Shown here one piece after another: positions 26,425-35,588 of a stretch of 64,000 nt of DNA. Each line of letters starts with the position of its first letter. Position 1 is the stretch's first letter. The notes below the pieces were generated by a model. The model saw only the letters and a program-made list of their open reading frames with translations. It ran no database searches and was not told where the DNA came from. Origin of the DNA: Alphaproteobacteria bacterium (GTDB lineage: Bacteria; Pseudomonadota; Alphaproteobacteria; SMXQ01); assembly GCA_009380075.1 (NCBI GenBank), contig WHSO01000010.1, positions 1 through 64,000 of the forward strand, in the 5' to 3' direction. Both the position numbers and the translations under genes were made by a program.

Positions 26425-26862
26425 ATGCTTGCGATCCGGACGTCCGAACAGTTGCTGCCCGCCGGAGAGGAAACGACCGCCAAACCGGACGCGTCCACCG
26501 TCACCCTTCTGCCGCCGGCCGCGCTTACTGCGAGCATGGTCCGGCGAGGACGCGATCCGTGGTGGGGCGAGGATAAGAATTCGACGCTGCAGCCCGGTTA
26601 CGACGACGCCGCCGCGCGCCTGGCGCGGACGCGGGCGATCTTCGAGCGCAAGGACGGGGCGCCGGATGAGGACGTCCTCGATCTCGGCATGTCCGCGATC
26701 GTGACGGCCGAAGCCGATTCGGACGACGCGGGTGCGCCTCCCGAACCCTATGTGCGAACCGAACGGCGTTCCTCGACCATCATGCGCGATGTCGCGATTT
26801 TCCTGACAGTGCTGATGACGAGCTGCGTCGTAACGCTCTATGTGTCATTGCGCCTCGATTGA
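26425..26862 (+). CDS. C-terminally anchored membrane protein of the parA locus
   Basis: A 145-residue protein. The first 115 residues are soluble and acidic to mixed, and the last 25 form one transmembrane helix (IFLTVLMTSCVVTLYVSL). GAAGGAG precedes the ATG at 26425, 14 bases after the previous stop, so it is in the same operon. A Trp-Trp-Gly-Glu patch near residue 50 stands out. It is a tail-anchored or bitopic partner; I do not recognise a family. Confidence 0.65.
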   Translation: MLAIRTSEQLLPAGEETTAKPDASTVTLLPPAALTASMVRRGRDPWWGEDKNSTLQPGYDDAAARLARTRAIFERKDGAPDEDVLDLGMSAIVTAEADSDDAGAPPEPYVRTERRSSTIMRDVAIFLTVLMTSCVVTLYVSLRLD

Positions 26863-27030
26863 ACGCAGGATTTGCGGCGCCTGGCCCTGTTTCCCTGATT
26901 CGGCTGGTGCGCCGTCCTCTCCTTGGTTCTCCTGGTGGATTTCCCCGCCGTAACCTGTGGCGGATTCCGACGACCGGCACGCAACATCATCGCAATCGTT
27001 CCGTATTTCCAGGTTTCAAGAGGCGGCAAC

Positions 27031-27300
27031 ATGAATGGCTTGAAGTGTTACCTGACCCGCGAACAGGTGAAGCAGCTGATCCAGTCGGAGATCGAGAAGA
27101 AGCTGGATCCCAGCCAGCTCCTCGGCGACTTCACCGTCGATGTCGCGCTATGTGACGATGGGCGGGTGGAAATTACCTACTGGAAACGGGACACGGAAGA
27201 TTACGAAGCGACGCACAACGGCGTGGAGGGCATGTCCTCGGTGTCGAATGACGTACCCGATTCCCCAGGCAACCATCTCGCTCGTCTGGCCGCCAACTGA
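27031..27300 (+). CDS. Small unknown protein (89 aa) of the parA locus
   Basis: An 89-residue soluble protein. The N-terminal third looks helical (LTREQVKQLIQSEIEKKL), followed by strands (TVDVALCDDGRVEITYW) and an acidic Ser/Asp tail. AAGAGG precedes the ATG. It lies 168 bases after the membrane protein gene and is followed by a terminator, so it may close the operon. No family recognised. Confidence 0.6.
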   Translation: MNGLKCYLTREQVKQLIQSEIEKKLDPSQLLGDFTVDVALCDDGRVEITYWKRDTEDYEATHNGVEGMSSVSNDVPDSPGNHLARLAAN

Positions 27301-27400
27301 TATTCGAGCCCGACCCGGCATCCTCACAGGCATTCCTCGCCACCCGACCCGGTCGCTCCCATAGGCCGGAAAGTAACGGGCAATCGCATTACTATCGAAG

Positions 27401-27427
27401 GCCCCGCTCCGGCGGGGCATTTTTCTT
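27401..27427 (+). terminator. Rho-independent terminator after the parA locus
   Basis: A 7-bp GC stem (GCCCCGC / GCGGGGC, TCCG loop) at 27401-27418 is followed by ATTTTTCTT. It ends transcription about 100 bases after the 89-residue gene. Confidence 0.85.
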
Positions 27428-27504
27428 AAACCGATGGCCATTCCAGGGCGATTCAGGCAAAATGAACCAAACTCCACCGGTGCAGCGAACGGGAATGCAA
27501 CGCC

Positions 27505-27642
27505 GTGGAATACCTTGGTCTTACAGGACTCTGGCGACAATTCGAGGATTTTGCGCTCTCGGACCCGACGAGCTTGGCCTTCACGCTCCTCGTCGTTGCC
27601 GCTGTCACCATCTTCGTAGTTTACCATCTTCTGAAAAAGTGA
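27505..27642 (+). CDS. Small single-pass membrane protein (45 aa), GTG start
   Basis: A 45-codon frame starting at GTG 27505 and ending TGA at 27640-27642. The N-terminal half is amphipathic (LTGLWRQFEDFALSDPTS); the C-terminal half is one hydrophobic helix ending HLLKK. Third-codon positions are GC-biased as in real genes here, and the other frames over the same stretch give no sensible protein. The ribosome-binding site is weak. It lies beyond the terminator of the parA locus, so it needs its own promoter. The function is unknown. Confidence 0.5.
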   Translation: MEYLGLTGLWRQFEDFALSDPTSLAFTLLVVAAVTIFVVYHLLKK

Positions 27643-27679
27643 AATGAGCGGCCACGGGCCGGCCGCTGACGTCCCCGCA

Positions 27680-28768
27680 TTAGGGGCGTTGCGCCTCGTC
27701 TCCCGCCCCTTCGCTGGCGAGGCCGAGCGCCCGCCACCGCAACATTCCCCCCGCCAGGTTCCCGACCTTCTTGTATCCCGCCTTCCCGAGCAGAACCGTT
27801 GCCTGGGCCGACCGCCCCCCGGCGCGGCACACCGTCACGATGGGCTTTTCCTTCACCAGTTCGCCGATACGTGCCGCAAGTTGTGCGAGAGGGATCAGGC
27901 GCGCCCCCGGGACACGGCCCAGGGGCCCGTTGAATTCGGTTTCCTCCCGCACATCCAGAATCTGAACGTCGCGCAGGTGTTCCTCTACCCAATGGGGGTC
28001 GATTTCCCAAATCCCTGCGAAGGTGAAATGCAGCGGCGCCCAATCGGGTGCATCCGGCTGACCGGCGAGGGAGTCGGAGCGACCACACCTGAGGTTTGCC
28101 GGCACGGCGATGTCCATCTGCTTGGGATGCGGCAGGCCGAGATTGTTCATATACCCGCAGAAGTCGTCCTCGCTGAGGTCTCCGCCGAGACGGGGATTGA
28201 ACCGACGCTCCTCCCCGACGCTGGTCGCGGTGAGCCCGCGGTAGTCGTGGGCGGGATAAAGCAGGCAGTGTTCCGGTAGGGAAAAAATCCGTTCATGGAC
28301 GGAGCGATAGAGACGGCGCGCGTCACCCTGCTGGAAATCTGTGCGGCCGCACCCCCGGATGAGAAGACAGTCGCCGGTAAAGGCCATGCTCTCGTCGTCA
28401 AGGACGTAGGTAAGGCAGGAATTCGTATGGCCCGGTGTTTCGCGCACCGTTACGTAGCGTCGGCCAAAATGAACCTGGTCGCTGGCCGAAAGCATCCGGT
28501 CCGCACCTGCGGCCCCGGAAGCCGCACCGAGCATGATCTCGCTGCCGAAACACTGTTTCAGCATCCATGCCCCGGTGACATGATCGGCGTGAACGTGGGT
28601 CTCCAACGTCGCGATGAGTTTCAGGCCCATCTCCTGGATCAGCGCGGCATCGCGTCGAACCTGCTCGAACACCGTGTCGATCAGCACCGCCTCACCCGCT
28701 TCGCGGTCCGCGAGCAGGTAGGTGTAGGTCGATGACTGCGGGTCCAAAAGCTGCCGAAACAGGAACAT
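27680..28768 (-). CDS. Persulfide dioxygenase-like beta-lactamase fold fused to rhodanese
   Basis: A 362-residue two-domain enzyme. Residues 1-235 are a metallo-beta-lactamase fold of the ETHE1/persulfide dioxygenase type (THVHADHVTGAW, TPGHTNSC, FTGDCLLIRGCGRTDF, PAHDY). Residues 255-350 are a rhodanese domain with active-site Cys in CRAGGRS. Such fusions couple sulfur transfer to oxidation of glutathione persulfide to sulfite. It is transcribed convergently with the small membrane protein gene. Confidence 0.88.
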   Translation of the reverse strand: MFLFRQLLDPQSSTYTYLLADREAGEAVLIDTVFEQVRRDAALIQEMGLKLIATLETHVHADHVTGAWMLKQCFGSEIMLGAASGAAGADRMLSASDQVHFGRRYVTVRETPGHTNSCLTYVLDDESMAFTGDCLLIRGCGRTDFQQGDARRLYRSVHERIFSLPEHCLLYPAHDYRGLTATSVGEERRFNPRLGGDLSEDDFCGYMNNLGLPHPKQMDIAVPANLRCGRSDSLAGQPDAPDWAPLHFTFAGIWEIDPHWVEEHLRDVQILDVREETEFNGPLGRVPGARLIPLAQLAARIGELVKEKPIVTVCRAGGRSAQATVLLGKAGYKKVGNLAGGMLRWRALGLASEGAGDEAQRP

Positions 28769-29074
28769 GGGACTCCGTTGCCGTGGATTGCATCGACGAT
28801 CGCATTGGAACTTTACTACGAATACTCTCTTCTCGAAAGAAGCGGGTCGCCAGCGGTGCCCCGCCCGCCGCAGGCGGCGTGATGGCCCACACCGGTCGGA
28901 GACACTCGGTTCGAGCCTCGGCTATCGCCGCACGAGCTTCGCCAGACACACCCTGCGCGAGGCGCCGAAAATCCTGGTCCAACGGAAAAAATTTCATGGC
29001 ACGGCGCGCGAACGGGCTGTTCCGGCGCCGCGAACTGCTATGATAAAGAGTTTGCATGAGCAGGGTGGAACGAC
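28769..29074. other. Promoter-bearing gap between sulfur dioxygenase and ABC exporter
   Basis: About 300 bases between two divergent genes. No protein or RNA gene is convincing. It must hold promoters for both, but I could not place clear -35/-10 pairs. Confidence 0.4.
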
Positions 29075-30943
29075 GTGGACGATGCACAGGCGCGACGGGC
29101 GCATCCGGCGGAAGAACCGGCACAGATATTCAAGGGTTTCGGCGCGATTACGCGCATATTGCGCATGTCGGCGTATTACCGTTGGCGACTGGGAATCGGC
29201 GTCCTAGCTACGGTGATCGCCGCCAACTTCCAACTCCTCATCCCGCGCTATCTCGGCGCCGCCGTCGATCATGCCCAATCGCTTCTGGCGGCAACCGGAG
29301 CGAACCCCGATGCGGCTCGCGACGCCCTCGGATGGGCGGCGCTGATGCTCCTTGGCGCCGGCATGCTCCGCGGCGTGTTCACCATGATCCACAACTACCA
29401 GGGCGAAGCCATCGGCCAGTCCATCGGCTACGAACTGCGGCTCGCGTATTTCGAGAAACTCCAGCGCATGAGCTTAGCCTACCACGACCGGGTCCATTCC
29501 GGCGACCTGATGACGCGCGGCATGCTCGATATCGAAGGCGTTCGCCGTTTTGTCGATGGCGCCATGCTCAGGACCATCGTGCTGGTGATCCTGCTCACCT
29601 ACGGCGGGTACCGCATGATGTCGACCGACCTGGTCCTCGGCCTGCTGGCGCTCAGTTTCGTGCCGGTGGTGATGTGGCGGGGCTCGATGTCCAGTCTCCT
29701 GCTCCGGCGCACCTGGCGCGCGCTGCAGGAACGGATGTCGGTGCTGACCCGCATCATGGAAGAGAACCTTGGCGGCATCCGCGTGGTGCGGGCGTTCGCC
29801 GCTCGCGACCACGAACTGGGAAAGTTCGATGCCGCCTCCTCCGACGCTATCACCATGGCGATGCGGCGCGTCCAGATCCGCTACTCCAACGCCGCCGTGA
29901 TGACCTTTTCCTATTACACCGCCATGGGGTTGGTGCTGTGGGCCGGTGGGCACAAGATCATCCAAGGGACCATCACCGTCGGCACACTCGCCGAGTTCCT
30001 GGTCTTCATGGCGATCCTGCAGCAGCCGGTGCGCCAGATCGGCATGATCGTAAACTCCACGGCACGGGCCTTCGTTTCGGGGGCGCGCGTGTTTGAGGTG
30101 CTCGACATGGAACCGGCGGTGCGTGACCGGCCGGGTGCCCGTCCCCTGAGACTGGCGGATGGCGTTCTGCGGTTCGAGCACGTGGATTTTGCCTACGGGG
30201 GAGATTCGGGTGACAGCCCCGTCCTTCACGACATTTCCTTCGAGGTCGGACCGGGGCGCGTTCTCGGCATCGTAGGGCCGCCCGGCAGCGGCAAATCGAC
30301 GATCGCCCATCTCATCCCGCGCTTTTACGATCCCACTGGCGGCCGCATCACCATCGACGGCCAGGATATTCGCGACGTCACGCTCGATTCCCTGCGCGAG
30401 GCGGTGGGCGTCGTGCACCAGGACACGTTCCTGTTTACCGCGTCGGTGGACAGCAATGTGGCCTATGGCGATCTCGACGCCGACCGGCTACGCATCGTCA
30501 ACGCCACGGAATCGGCTCAACTGCACGATTACATCGCCGGCCTCCCGAGGGGGTACGAGACCCTGGTCGGCGAACGCGGCCTCACGCTTTCGGGCGGCCA
30601 ACGGCAGCGCCTGTCGATCGCGCGCAGCGTTCTGCTGACCCCCGCGATCATCACGTTCGATGATTCCACCGCGTCGGTCGATGCGGTGACTGAGCAGCGA
30701 ATCCGCACCGCCCTCAAGGACCTGACCCGGGACCGGGCGACCATCATCATTTCCCACCGTCTGAGTTCGCTTATGCATGCCGACGAGATCCTGTTCATCG
30801 AAAACGGCCGGATCATCGAGCGCGGCTTCCATGACGCCCTGCTCGCGCTGGGCGGGCGCTACAGGGAACGCTACGACCTGCAGATGGAATTCGGTGACGA
30901 CCCGGGCCTTGGCGCATCTGCGGCCAGGCCGGCGGCCGGCTGA
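29075..30943 (+). CDS. ABC exporter half-transporter with degenerate Walker B (subunit A)
   Basis: A 622-residue half-transporter: six transmembrane helices (residues about 35-330) then an ATP-binding domain. Walker A is GPPGSGKST (about residue 400), the signature LSGGQ is intact (about 505), but Walker B reads IITFDDSTAS, with Asp in place of the catalytic Glu. The next gene shows the reciprocal change in the signature motif, so the two likely form a heterodimer with one weak ATP site. It starts at GTG 29075. The substrate is unknown. Confidence 0.9.
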   Translation: MDDAQARRAHPAEEPAQIFKGFGAITRILRMSAYYRWRLGIGVLATVIAANFQLLIPRYLGAAVDHAQSLLAATGANPDAARDALGWAALMLLGAGMLRGVFTMIHNYQGEAIGQSIGYELRLAYFEKLQRMSLAYHDRVHSGDLMTRGMLDIEGVRRFVDGAMLRTIVLVILLTYGGYRMMSTDLVLGLLALSFVPVVMWRGSMSSLLLRRTWRALQERMSVLTRIMEENLGGIRVVRAFAARDHELGKFDAASSDAITMAMRRVQIRYSNAAVMTFSYYTAMGLVLWAGGHKIIQGTITVGTLAEFLVFMAILQQPVRQIGMIVNSTARAFVSGARVFEVLDMEPAVRDRPGARPLRLADGVLRFEHVDFAYGGDSGDSPVLHDISFEVGPGRVLGIVGPPGSGKSTIAHLIPRFYDPTGGRITIDGQDIRDVTLDSLREAVGVVHQDTFLFTASVDSNVAYGDLDADRLRIVNATESAQLHDYIAGLPRGYETLVGERGLTLSGGQRQRLSIARSVLLTPAIITFDDSTASVDAVTEQRIRTALKDLTRDRATIIISHRLSSLMHADEILFIENGRIIERGFHDALLALGGRYRERYDLQMEFGDDPGLGASAARPAAG

Positions 30944-30960
30944 CGAAGGGAGGGACCGTC

Positions 30961-32859
30961 ATGGCGATCATGCCCCAGTCTCTCGCTACTCCGGTCGACC
31001 CGGGCCGCACCCAGACGCCCGGCGCCGCGGGCGCGCTCAGCGATGAAATGGATGAACGGATCTTCGGTGCCGCCTTCGACGGGAAGGTCATCCAGCGTTT
31101 CGCAAAATTCCTGTGGCCGCATCGGAGGCGGCTCCTGGTGGCGCTCGGCGGCGTCGTTGCCTTCACCGCCACCCAACTGTCGATCCCGCTGGTCATCCGT
31201 ACCGCGATCGACCGTGCGCTGACGCCTCCCGGCGTCGACGGTGACCTCCTTGACCTTATTACGCTGGCCTTTCTCGGCGTCATCGCGGTCAACCTCGTTG
31301 CCACCTATGTTCAGGAAACCATCGTCGGAAAGACCGCGGAGCGGGTGTTGTTCGACCTCCGCCGTGCCATGTACGTGCATCTGCAGAACCTGTCCATGTC
31401 CTTCATGGACAAGACCGAAGTCGGACGTCTTATGGCACGGCTGCAGAGCGACGTCGGCGCGCTCCAGGAATTTCTTGATACCACCGTGACCACGATCGGC
31501 GACATCCTGCTGCTCTTCGGCATCGTCGCCGTTTTGCTCTCGCTCGACTGGAAGCTCGGCCTCCTCACCCTCTCGGTGGTGCTCGTGCTCCTGATCGTCC
31601 GCATGATCTGGCTGCCGATGGCGAAGAAGTCGTTCATGCATGCACGCCAGACCAGCTCCATCGTCAACGGCGCGCTGGCGGAAAACATCAATGGTGTTCG
31701 CACCGTGCAGGAGATGCTGCGCGAGCGCGCCAATTTCGAGCGCTTCGAAGTCAAGGCTCGGGATAACCTCCGGTCCCACCTGCGCGCGGCGAAGTTCTCC
31801 CAGGTGATGGTACCCATCGTCGATACGTTGACCGGCACCGCCATGGCGATCGTCGTGGTCGTCGGCGGCAATCGTGTGCTGGGCGGGTCCCTCGACCTTG
31901 GCGTCATGGTCGCCTTCGTGTTCTACGTGCAGCGCTTTTTCGATCCGATCCGCTCCCTCACCATCCAGTACAGCGTCATGCAACGGGCCATGGCCTCGGG
32001 CCAGCGTATTTTCGAGGTCATGGATGTTCCGGTGAATATCCGGGACAAGCCGGATGCGGTGACGCTCGACAGGATCGACGGGTCCATCGAATTCAACCAC
32101 GTCACCTTCGGCTATCTGCCCGGCCAGCCGGTGCTGAACGACGTCACCTTCACGGTTGCGCCCGGCGAGACGGTGGCGCTGGTCGGCCCGACGGGATCCG
32201 GCAAGACCTCTATCACGGCGCTGATTCACCGCTTCTACGATGTCTGGGAGGGTACGGTCCGCGTCGGCGGGCACGATGTGCGTGACGTCACCCAGGATTC
32301 ACTGGGCCATCAGGTGGGCATGGTGCTGCAGGAACCCTTCCTGTTCACCGGCACCATCTTCGACAACATCAGGTTCTGCACCTCGGGCGCCACGCGCGAC
32401 GATGTCATCGCCGCCGCCCGGGCGGTGGGTGCCCACGACTTCATCGAACGCCTGCCGAAAGGCTACGACACCATGCTCGAGCAGCGCGGCGGCAACCTGT
32501 CGCTGGGTCAACGCCAGTTGGTGAGCTTCGCCCGCGCGATCGTCGCCGATACGCCCATCCTGCTGCTCGACGAGGCCACAGCCAGCATCGACAGCTACAC
32601 CGAACGGCAGATACAGATCGCCCTCAAACGCCTGTTGGCGGGGCGGTCCGGGGTGGTGATCGCGCACCGGCTCGCGACCATCCGGGGTGCCGACCGCATC
32701 ATCGTGCTGAACCGGGGGCGCATCGTCGAAACGGGTACGCATCGCGAGCTTCTGGAACGGCGCGGCCTCTACCATCGCCTCTATTCGATGAACTACGCTT
32801 CCTTCGACGATATTCCGGAAGCCCTCATTAAGGACGCCACGGAGTCCTCGTCGACCTGA
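30961..32859 (+). CDS. ABC exporter half-transporter with canonical Walker B (subunit B)
   Basis: A 632-residue half-transporter starting 17 bases after its partner. Six helices are followed by an ATP-binding domain with Walker A GPTGSGKTS (about residue 408), a degenerate signature LSLGQ where LSGGQ is expected (about 514), and a canonical Walker B LLLDEATASID with the catalytic Glu. The consensus site would therefore use the ATP-binding face of this subunit and the LSGGQ of subunit A. Drugs, lipids and polysaccharides are typical family substrates. Confidence 0.9.
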   Translation: MAIMPQSLATPVDPGRTQTPGAAGALSDEMDERIFGAAFDGKVIQRFAKFLWPHRRRLLVALGGVVAFTATQLSIPLVIRTAIDRALTPPGVDGDLLDLITLAFLGVIAVNLVATYVQETIVGKTAERVLFDLRRAMYVHLQNLSMSFMDKTEVGRLMARLQSDVGALQEFLDTTVTTIGDILLLFGIVAVLLSLDWKLGLLTLSVVLVLLIVRMIWLPMAKKSFMHARQTSSIVNGALAENINGVRTVQEMLRERANFERFEVKARDNLRSHLRAAKFSQVMVPIVDTLTGTAMAIVVVVGGNRVLGGSLDLGVMVAFVFYVQRFFDPIRSLTIQYSVMQRAMASGQRIFEVMDVPVNIRDKPDAVTLDRIDGSIEFNHVTFGYLPGQPVLNDVTFTVAPGETVALVGPTGSGKTSITALIHRFYDVWEGTVRVGGHDVRDVTQDSLGHQVGMVLQEPFLFTGTIFDNIRFCTSGATRDDVIAAARAVGAHDFIERLPKGYDTMLEQRGGNLSLGQRQLVSFARAIVADTPILLLDEATASIDSYTERQIQIALKRLLAGRSGVVIAHRLATIRGADRIIVLNRGRIVETGTHRELLERRGLYHRLYSMNYASFDDIPEALIKDATESSST

Positions 32860-32872
32860 AAGAGGCAACTCG

Positions 32873-34261
32873 TCACCCGCCGCCCTCGGCGTCGGACATG
32901 GCGAATTCCTTGAGCGTCATCTCCGACAGGCTGCTCTCCACCGCGCGATCCATGCGCTGCATGAGCGCGCCGACCGCGGCTGGCTGTCGCCGTTCGGCGG
33001 CCTGCGCTACCCGTTCCTTGGCGGCGTCGGCTTCACTGTCGTCGCCGGGGTTTCCCCCGAGCCCGCGCACGACCTGTCGTACGAGGCTGATCGACGTTTC
33101 CTCCGGTGGACGACCAGGCACGTACAGGTCGTTCAACTCGCCGGTGCGCTTGATCAGCCCGGCCTGCTCCAGGTGGTCCAGGACCTCACACAGCACGGGC
33201 ATGGGAGTCCGTGTGTGACGACCGAGCGCATCGGCGGTCCAGCCGGGTCTTTCCCCGTAATAAGCGCGTACGATGTGCCAGATGGCGCCCAGGGCCGCCG
33301 ATTCCTTACTGTGGATGCTGTAACTGCCCCCGCGCTTCAGGCCGATGTACTGCGGGTTCTGGACGTAAAATGAGAGGACGCTGCCGGTCAGCAGGATCAG
33401 CCACACGACGTAGAGCCAGATCATGAACAGGATCAGCGTGGCGAAGCCCGAATAGATCGCGGCGTAGCGCACCGAGGCGACGATGAAGGAGGCGAAACCC
33501 CATCCGATGATCGTCCACATCAGGCCGGCCGCGAGGCCGCCTATCAGCGCCGGAGCAAAGCGGACCCGGGTATTGGGGATGAACATGTAAAGGAACGTGA
33601 AGACGATGCTCACCAGGAACAGCGTCACGAAGCGCCCCGCGATCGAGATGACATGGCCCATCGGCCCCAGGGAAGCGATGTCCTCGACTATAGAGGATGC
33701 CAGCAGCGAGGAGAAAACGCCAATCGCGCCGATCACCGCAACCGGGCCCAGCACCACAAGCGCGAGGTAGTCCCGTACCTTCTGGGACAGGGGCCGCGCT
33801 CTCGGGACGTGCCAGATGTAATTGAAGGCGCGTTCCACCTTCTCGAGGAGCGCGACCACCGTATAGAACAGCAGCAGAAGGCCGAGAAACCCGAGGACGC
33901 CCACCTGGATATTATCGACGAATTCGATGATTCGTTCCGTGATCTCGGTCGCCTTGTCCCCCAGGGGCTCGAGCAGGCCAAGAAGCATCGGCTCCACCTG
34001 ATTGTGAACGCCAAACCCCTTCAGAACGGAAAAGCTGATCGCGATCAGCGGCACCAGCGACAGGAGTGTCGTGTAGACCAGGCTCATGGCGCGGAGCGTC
34101 AGCTGCCCTTCGAGAATATCGCGCACCACGGCAACAAGGACCCTGAAAATGCCGAAGAGCGCGCCCTTCCAGCCCTCCGCCTCCTCCGGGTCCGGACGTT
34201 CAAGGACCGCTGCATGCAGCATCCTAATTCTTCGTCGTATGTGCGCGACGGATTTCTGCAT
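32873..34261 (-). CDS. YihY/BrkB-family membrane protein with winged-helix-like tail
   Basis: A 462-residue protein. Residues about 40-310 have the YihY core with six helices (AMSLVYTTLLSLVPLIAIS; FIPNTRVRFAPALIGG; FASFIVASVRYAAIYSGFA). The C-terminal 150 residues are soluble and include a region that looks like a winged helix (PMPVLCEVLDHLEQAGLIK). I start at 34261, where GGGAG is well spaced; other in-frame starts at 34267 and 34333 exist. The older RNase BN label for this family is wrong; the function is not settled. It converges with the ABC exporter genes. Confidence 0.82.
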   Translation of the reverse strand: MQKSVAHIRRRIRMLHAAVLERPDPEEAEGWKGALFGIFRVLVAVVRDILEGQLTLRAMSLVYTTLLSLVPLIAISFSVLKGFGVHNQVEPMLLGLLEPLGDKATEITERIIEFVDNIQVGVLGFLGLLLLFYTVVALLEKVERAFNYIWHVPRARPLSQKVRDYLALVVLGPVAVIGAIGVFSSLLASSIVEDIASLGPMGHVISIAGRFVTLFLVSIVFTFLYMFIPNTRVRFAPALIGGLAAGLMWTIIGWGFASFIVASVRYAAIYSGFATLILFMIWLYVVWLILLTGSVLSFYVQNPQYIGLKRGGSYSIHSKESAALGAIWHIVRAYYGERPGWTADALGRHTRTPMPVLCEVLDHLEQAGLIKRTGELNDLYVPGRPPEETSISLVRQVVRGLGGNPGDDSEADAAKERVAQAAERRQPAAVGALMQRMDRAVESSLSEMTLKEFAMSDAEGGG

Positions 34262-34398
34262 CGTCATGCTCCCGTCAGAGGTCCGCACATTGTCACGGCA
34301 ATGAGACGGAATCGCAAGCCGGTCTGATGTCATCTCCTGTCACAGATCTGGGCTATTTGATACCGGTGTACTGGAATAACCCGGACGGGAGTAATCGC

Positions 34399-35523
34399 AT
34401 GAAGATCGCCGCGTTCAACGTCGAAAACCTGTTCGATCGCGCCCGCGCATTCAACGAGGGAAGCGCGATGGCGACCCAGGCGATTCTGGAGGCGACGAGC
34501 GAACTCAACGGCCTGTTTGAAAAACCGAATTATACGGTCGCCGACAAGAGTCGGATGGTTAAGCTTCTGAAAACGCTGGACCTGGGGAAGAGCGATACCG
34601 GCGACTTCGTCATCCTCCGGCGCATTCGCGGCAGAATCGTGCGGCGACCTCGGGACGGCTCGCCGATCGAAATCGTCGCCGCCGGGCGCGACGACTGGAT
34701 CGGCTGGGTGGAGCTCCGCATGGCGCCGGTGAACGAAATCGCCATCCTGAATACCGGGCGCGTCATTCGCGATGTGGCGGCGGACATCCTGGCTGTGGTC
34801 GAGGCGGAAAACCGTGTCGCGCTGAAGCAGTTCTCCGACATCATCCTGAAGGAGGTCGAGGGCCAGCCCTACGACCAGGTCATGGTAATCGACGGAAACG
34901 ACGACCGCGGCATCGACGTTGGCATCATGACGAGACCCGGATATCAGGTGGGGTTCATGCGCAGCCATATTCACGACCGGAAACCGGATGGAGCGCCGAT
35001 CTTCAGCCGTGACTGTCCCGAATACGCCATCACCACCCCGACAGGCGAGCGAATCTGGGTGCTGCCCAACCACTTCAAGAGCAAGTTCGGCGGCGACATT
35101 CCGGGATCCCGGGCCAAACGCGAGGCGCAGGCACGCCGTGTCGCCGAGATCTACAATGCGCTTGTCGACCAGGGACACGACCGGGTCGTCGTGCTGGGCG
35201 ACCTGAACGACACGCCCGACTCCCCGCCCCTGCAGCCTCTCCTGGCCGAGACCGACCTCATGGACGTAGCGGAGCACCCCGCCTTTACGCCCGGAGAGTT
35301 TGCCGGGAAGGGAACCTTCGGCCTTGGCAACGACAACCAGAAGATCGACTACCTGCTGCTGTCGCCCAGCCTGTTCGGACGCGTGACCTCGGCGGGCCTG
35401 TTTCGCATGGGCGCCTGGCCCGGCAAGCAGCCGGAGCGCTGGACCGTCTATCCCGAGCTGACGAGCGAGGTGCACGTGGCCAGCGACCACCATGTCATAT
35501 GGGCGGTGATCGAGGACCCGTGA
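34399..35523 (+). CDS. Endonuclease/exonuclease/phosphatase (EEP) superfamily protein
   Basis: A 374-residue EEP-fold enzyme. AAFNVENLFD at the N-terminus, a Glu in VVEAEN near residue 136, NHFKSK, GDLNDTP (about residue 270) and the terminal ASDHHVIW give the expected Asn, Glu, Asp and His active-site residues. GGGAG precedes the ATG at 34399; the open frame begins 24 codons earlier. Substrates in the superfamily range from DNA to inositol phosphates, and none is implied by context. No secretion signal is visible. Confidence 0.82.
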   Translation: MKIAAFNVENLFDRARAFNEGSAMATQAILEATSELNGLFEKPNYTVADKSRMVKLLKTLDLGKSDTGDFVILRRIRGRIVRRPRDGSPIEIVAAGRDDWIGWVELRMAPVNEIAILNTGRVIRDVAADILAVVEAENRVALKQFSDIILKEVEGQPYDQVMVIDGNDDRGIDVGIMTRPGYQVGFMRSHIHDRKPDGAPIFSRDCPEYAITTPTGERIWVLPNHFKSKFGGDIPGSRAKREAQARRVAEIYNALVDQGHDRVVVLGDLNDTPDSPPLQPLLAETDLMDVAEHPAFTPGEFAGKGTFGLGNDNQKIDYLLLSPSLFGRVTSAGLFRMGAWPGKQPERWTVYPELTSEVHVASDHHVIWAVIEDP

Positions 35524-35588
35524 AGCCGAGAGGGCACCCTTTGGCGCGCCGAAGCGATTCGGTCTGCAAAACCTCCAAGGATTCGGGC

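Noticed and set aside
30871-32274. 467-residue open frame antisense to the second ABC exporter gene
   Set aside because: Shadow frame: Asp/Arg-rich with no recognisable fold.
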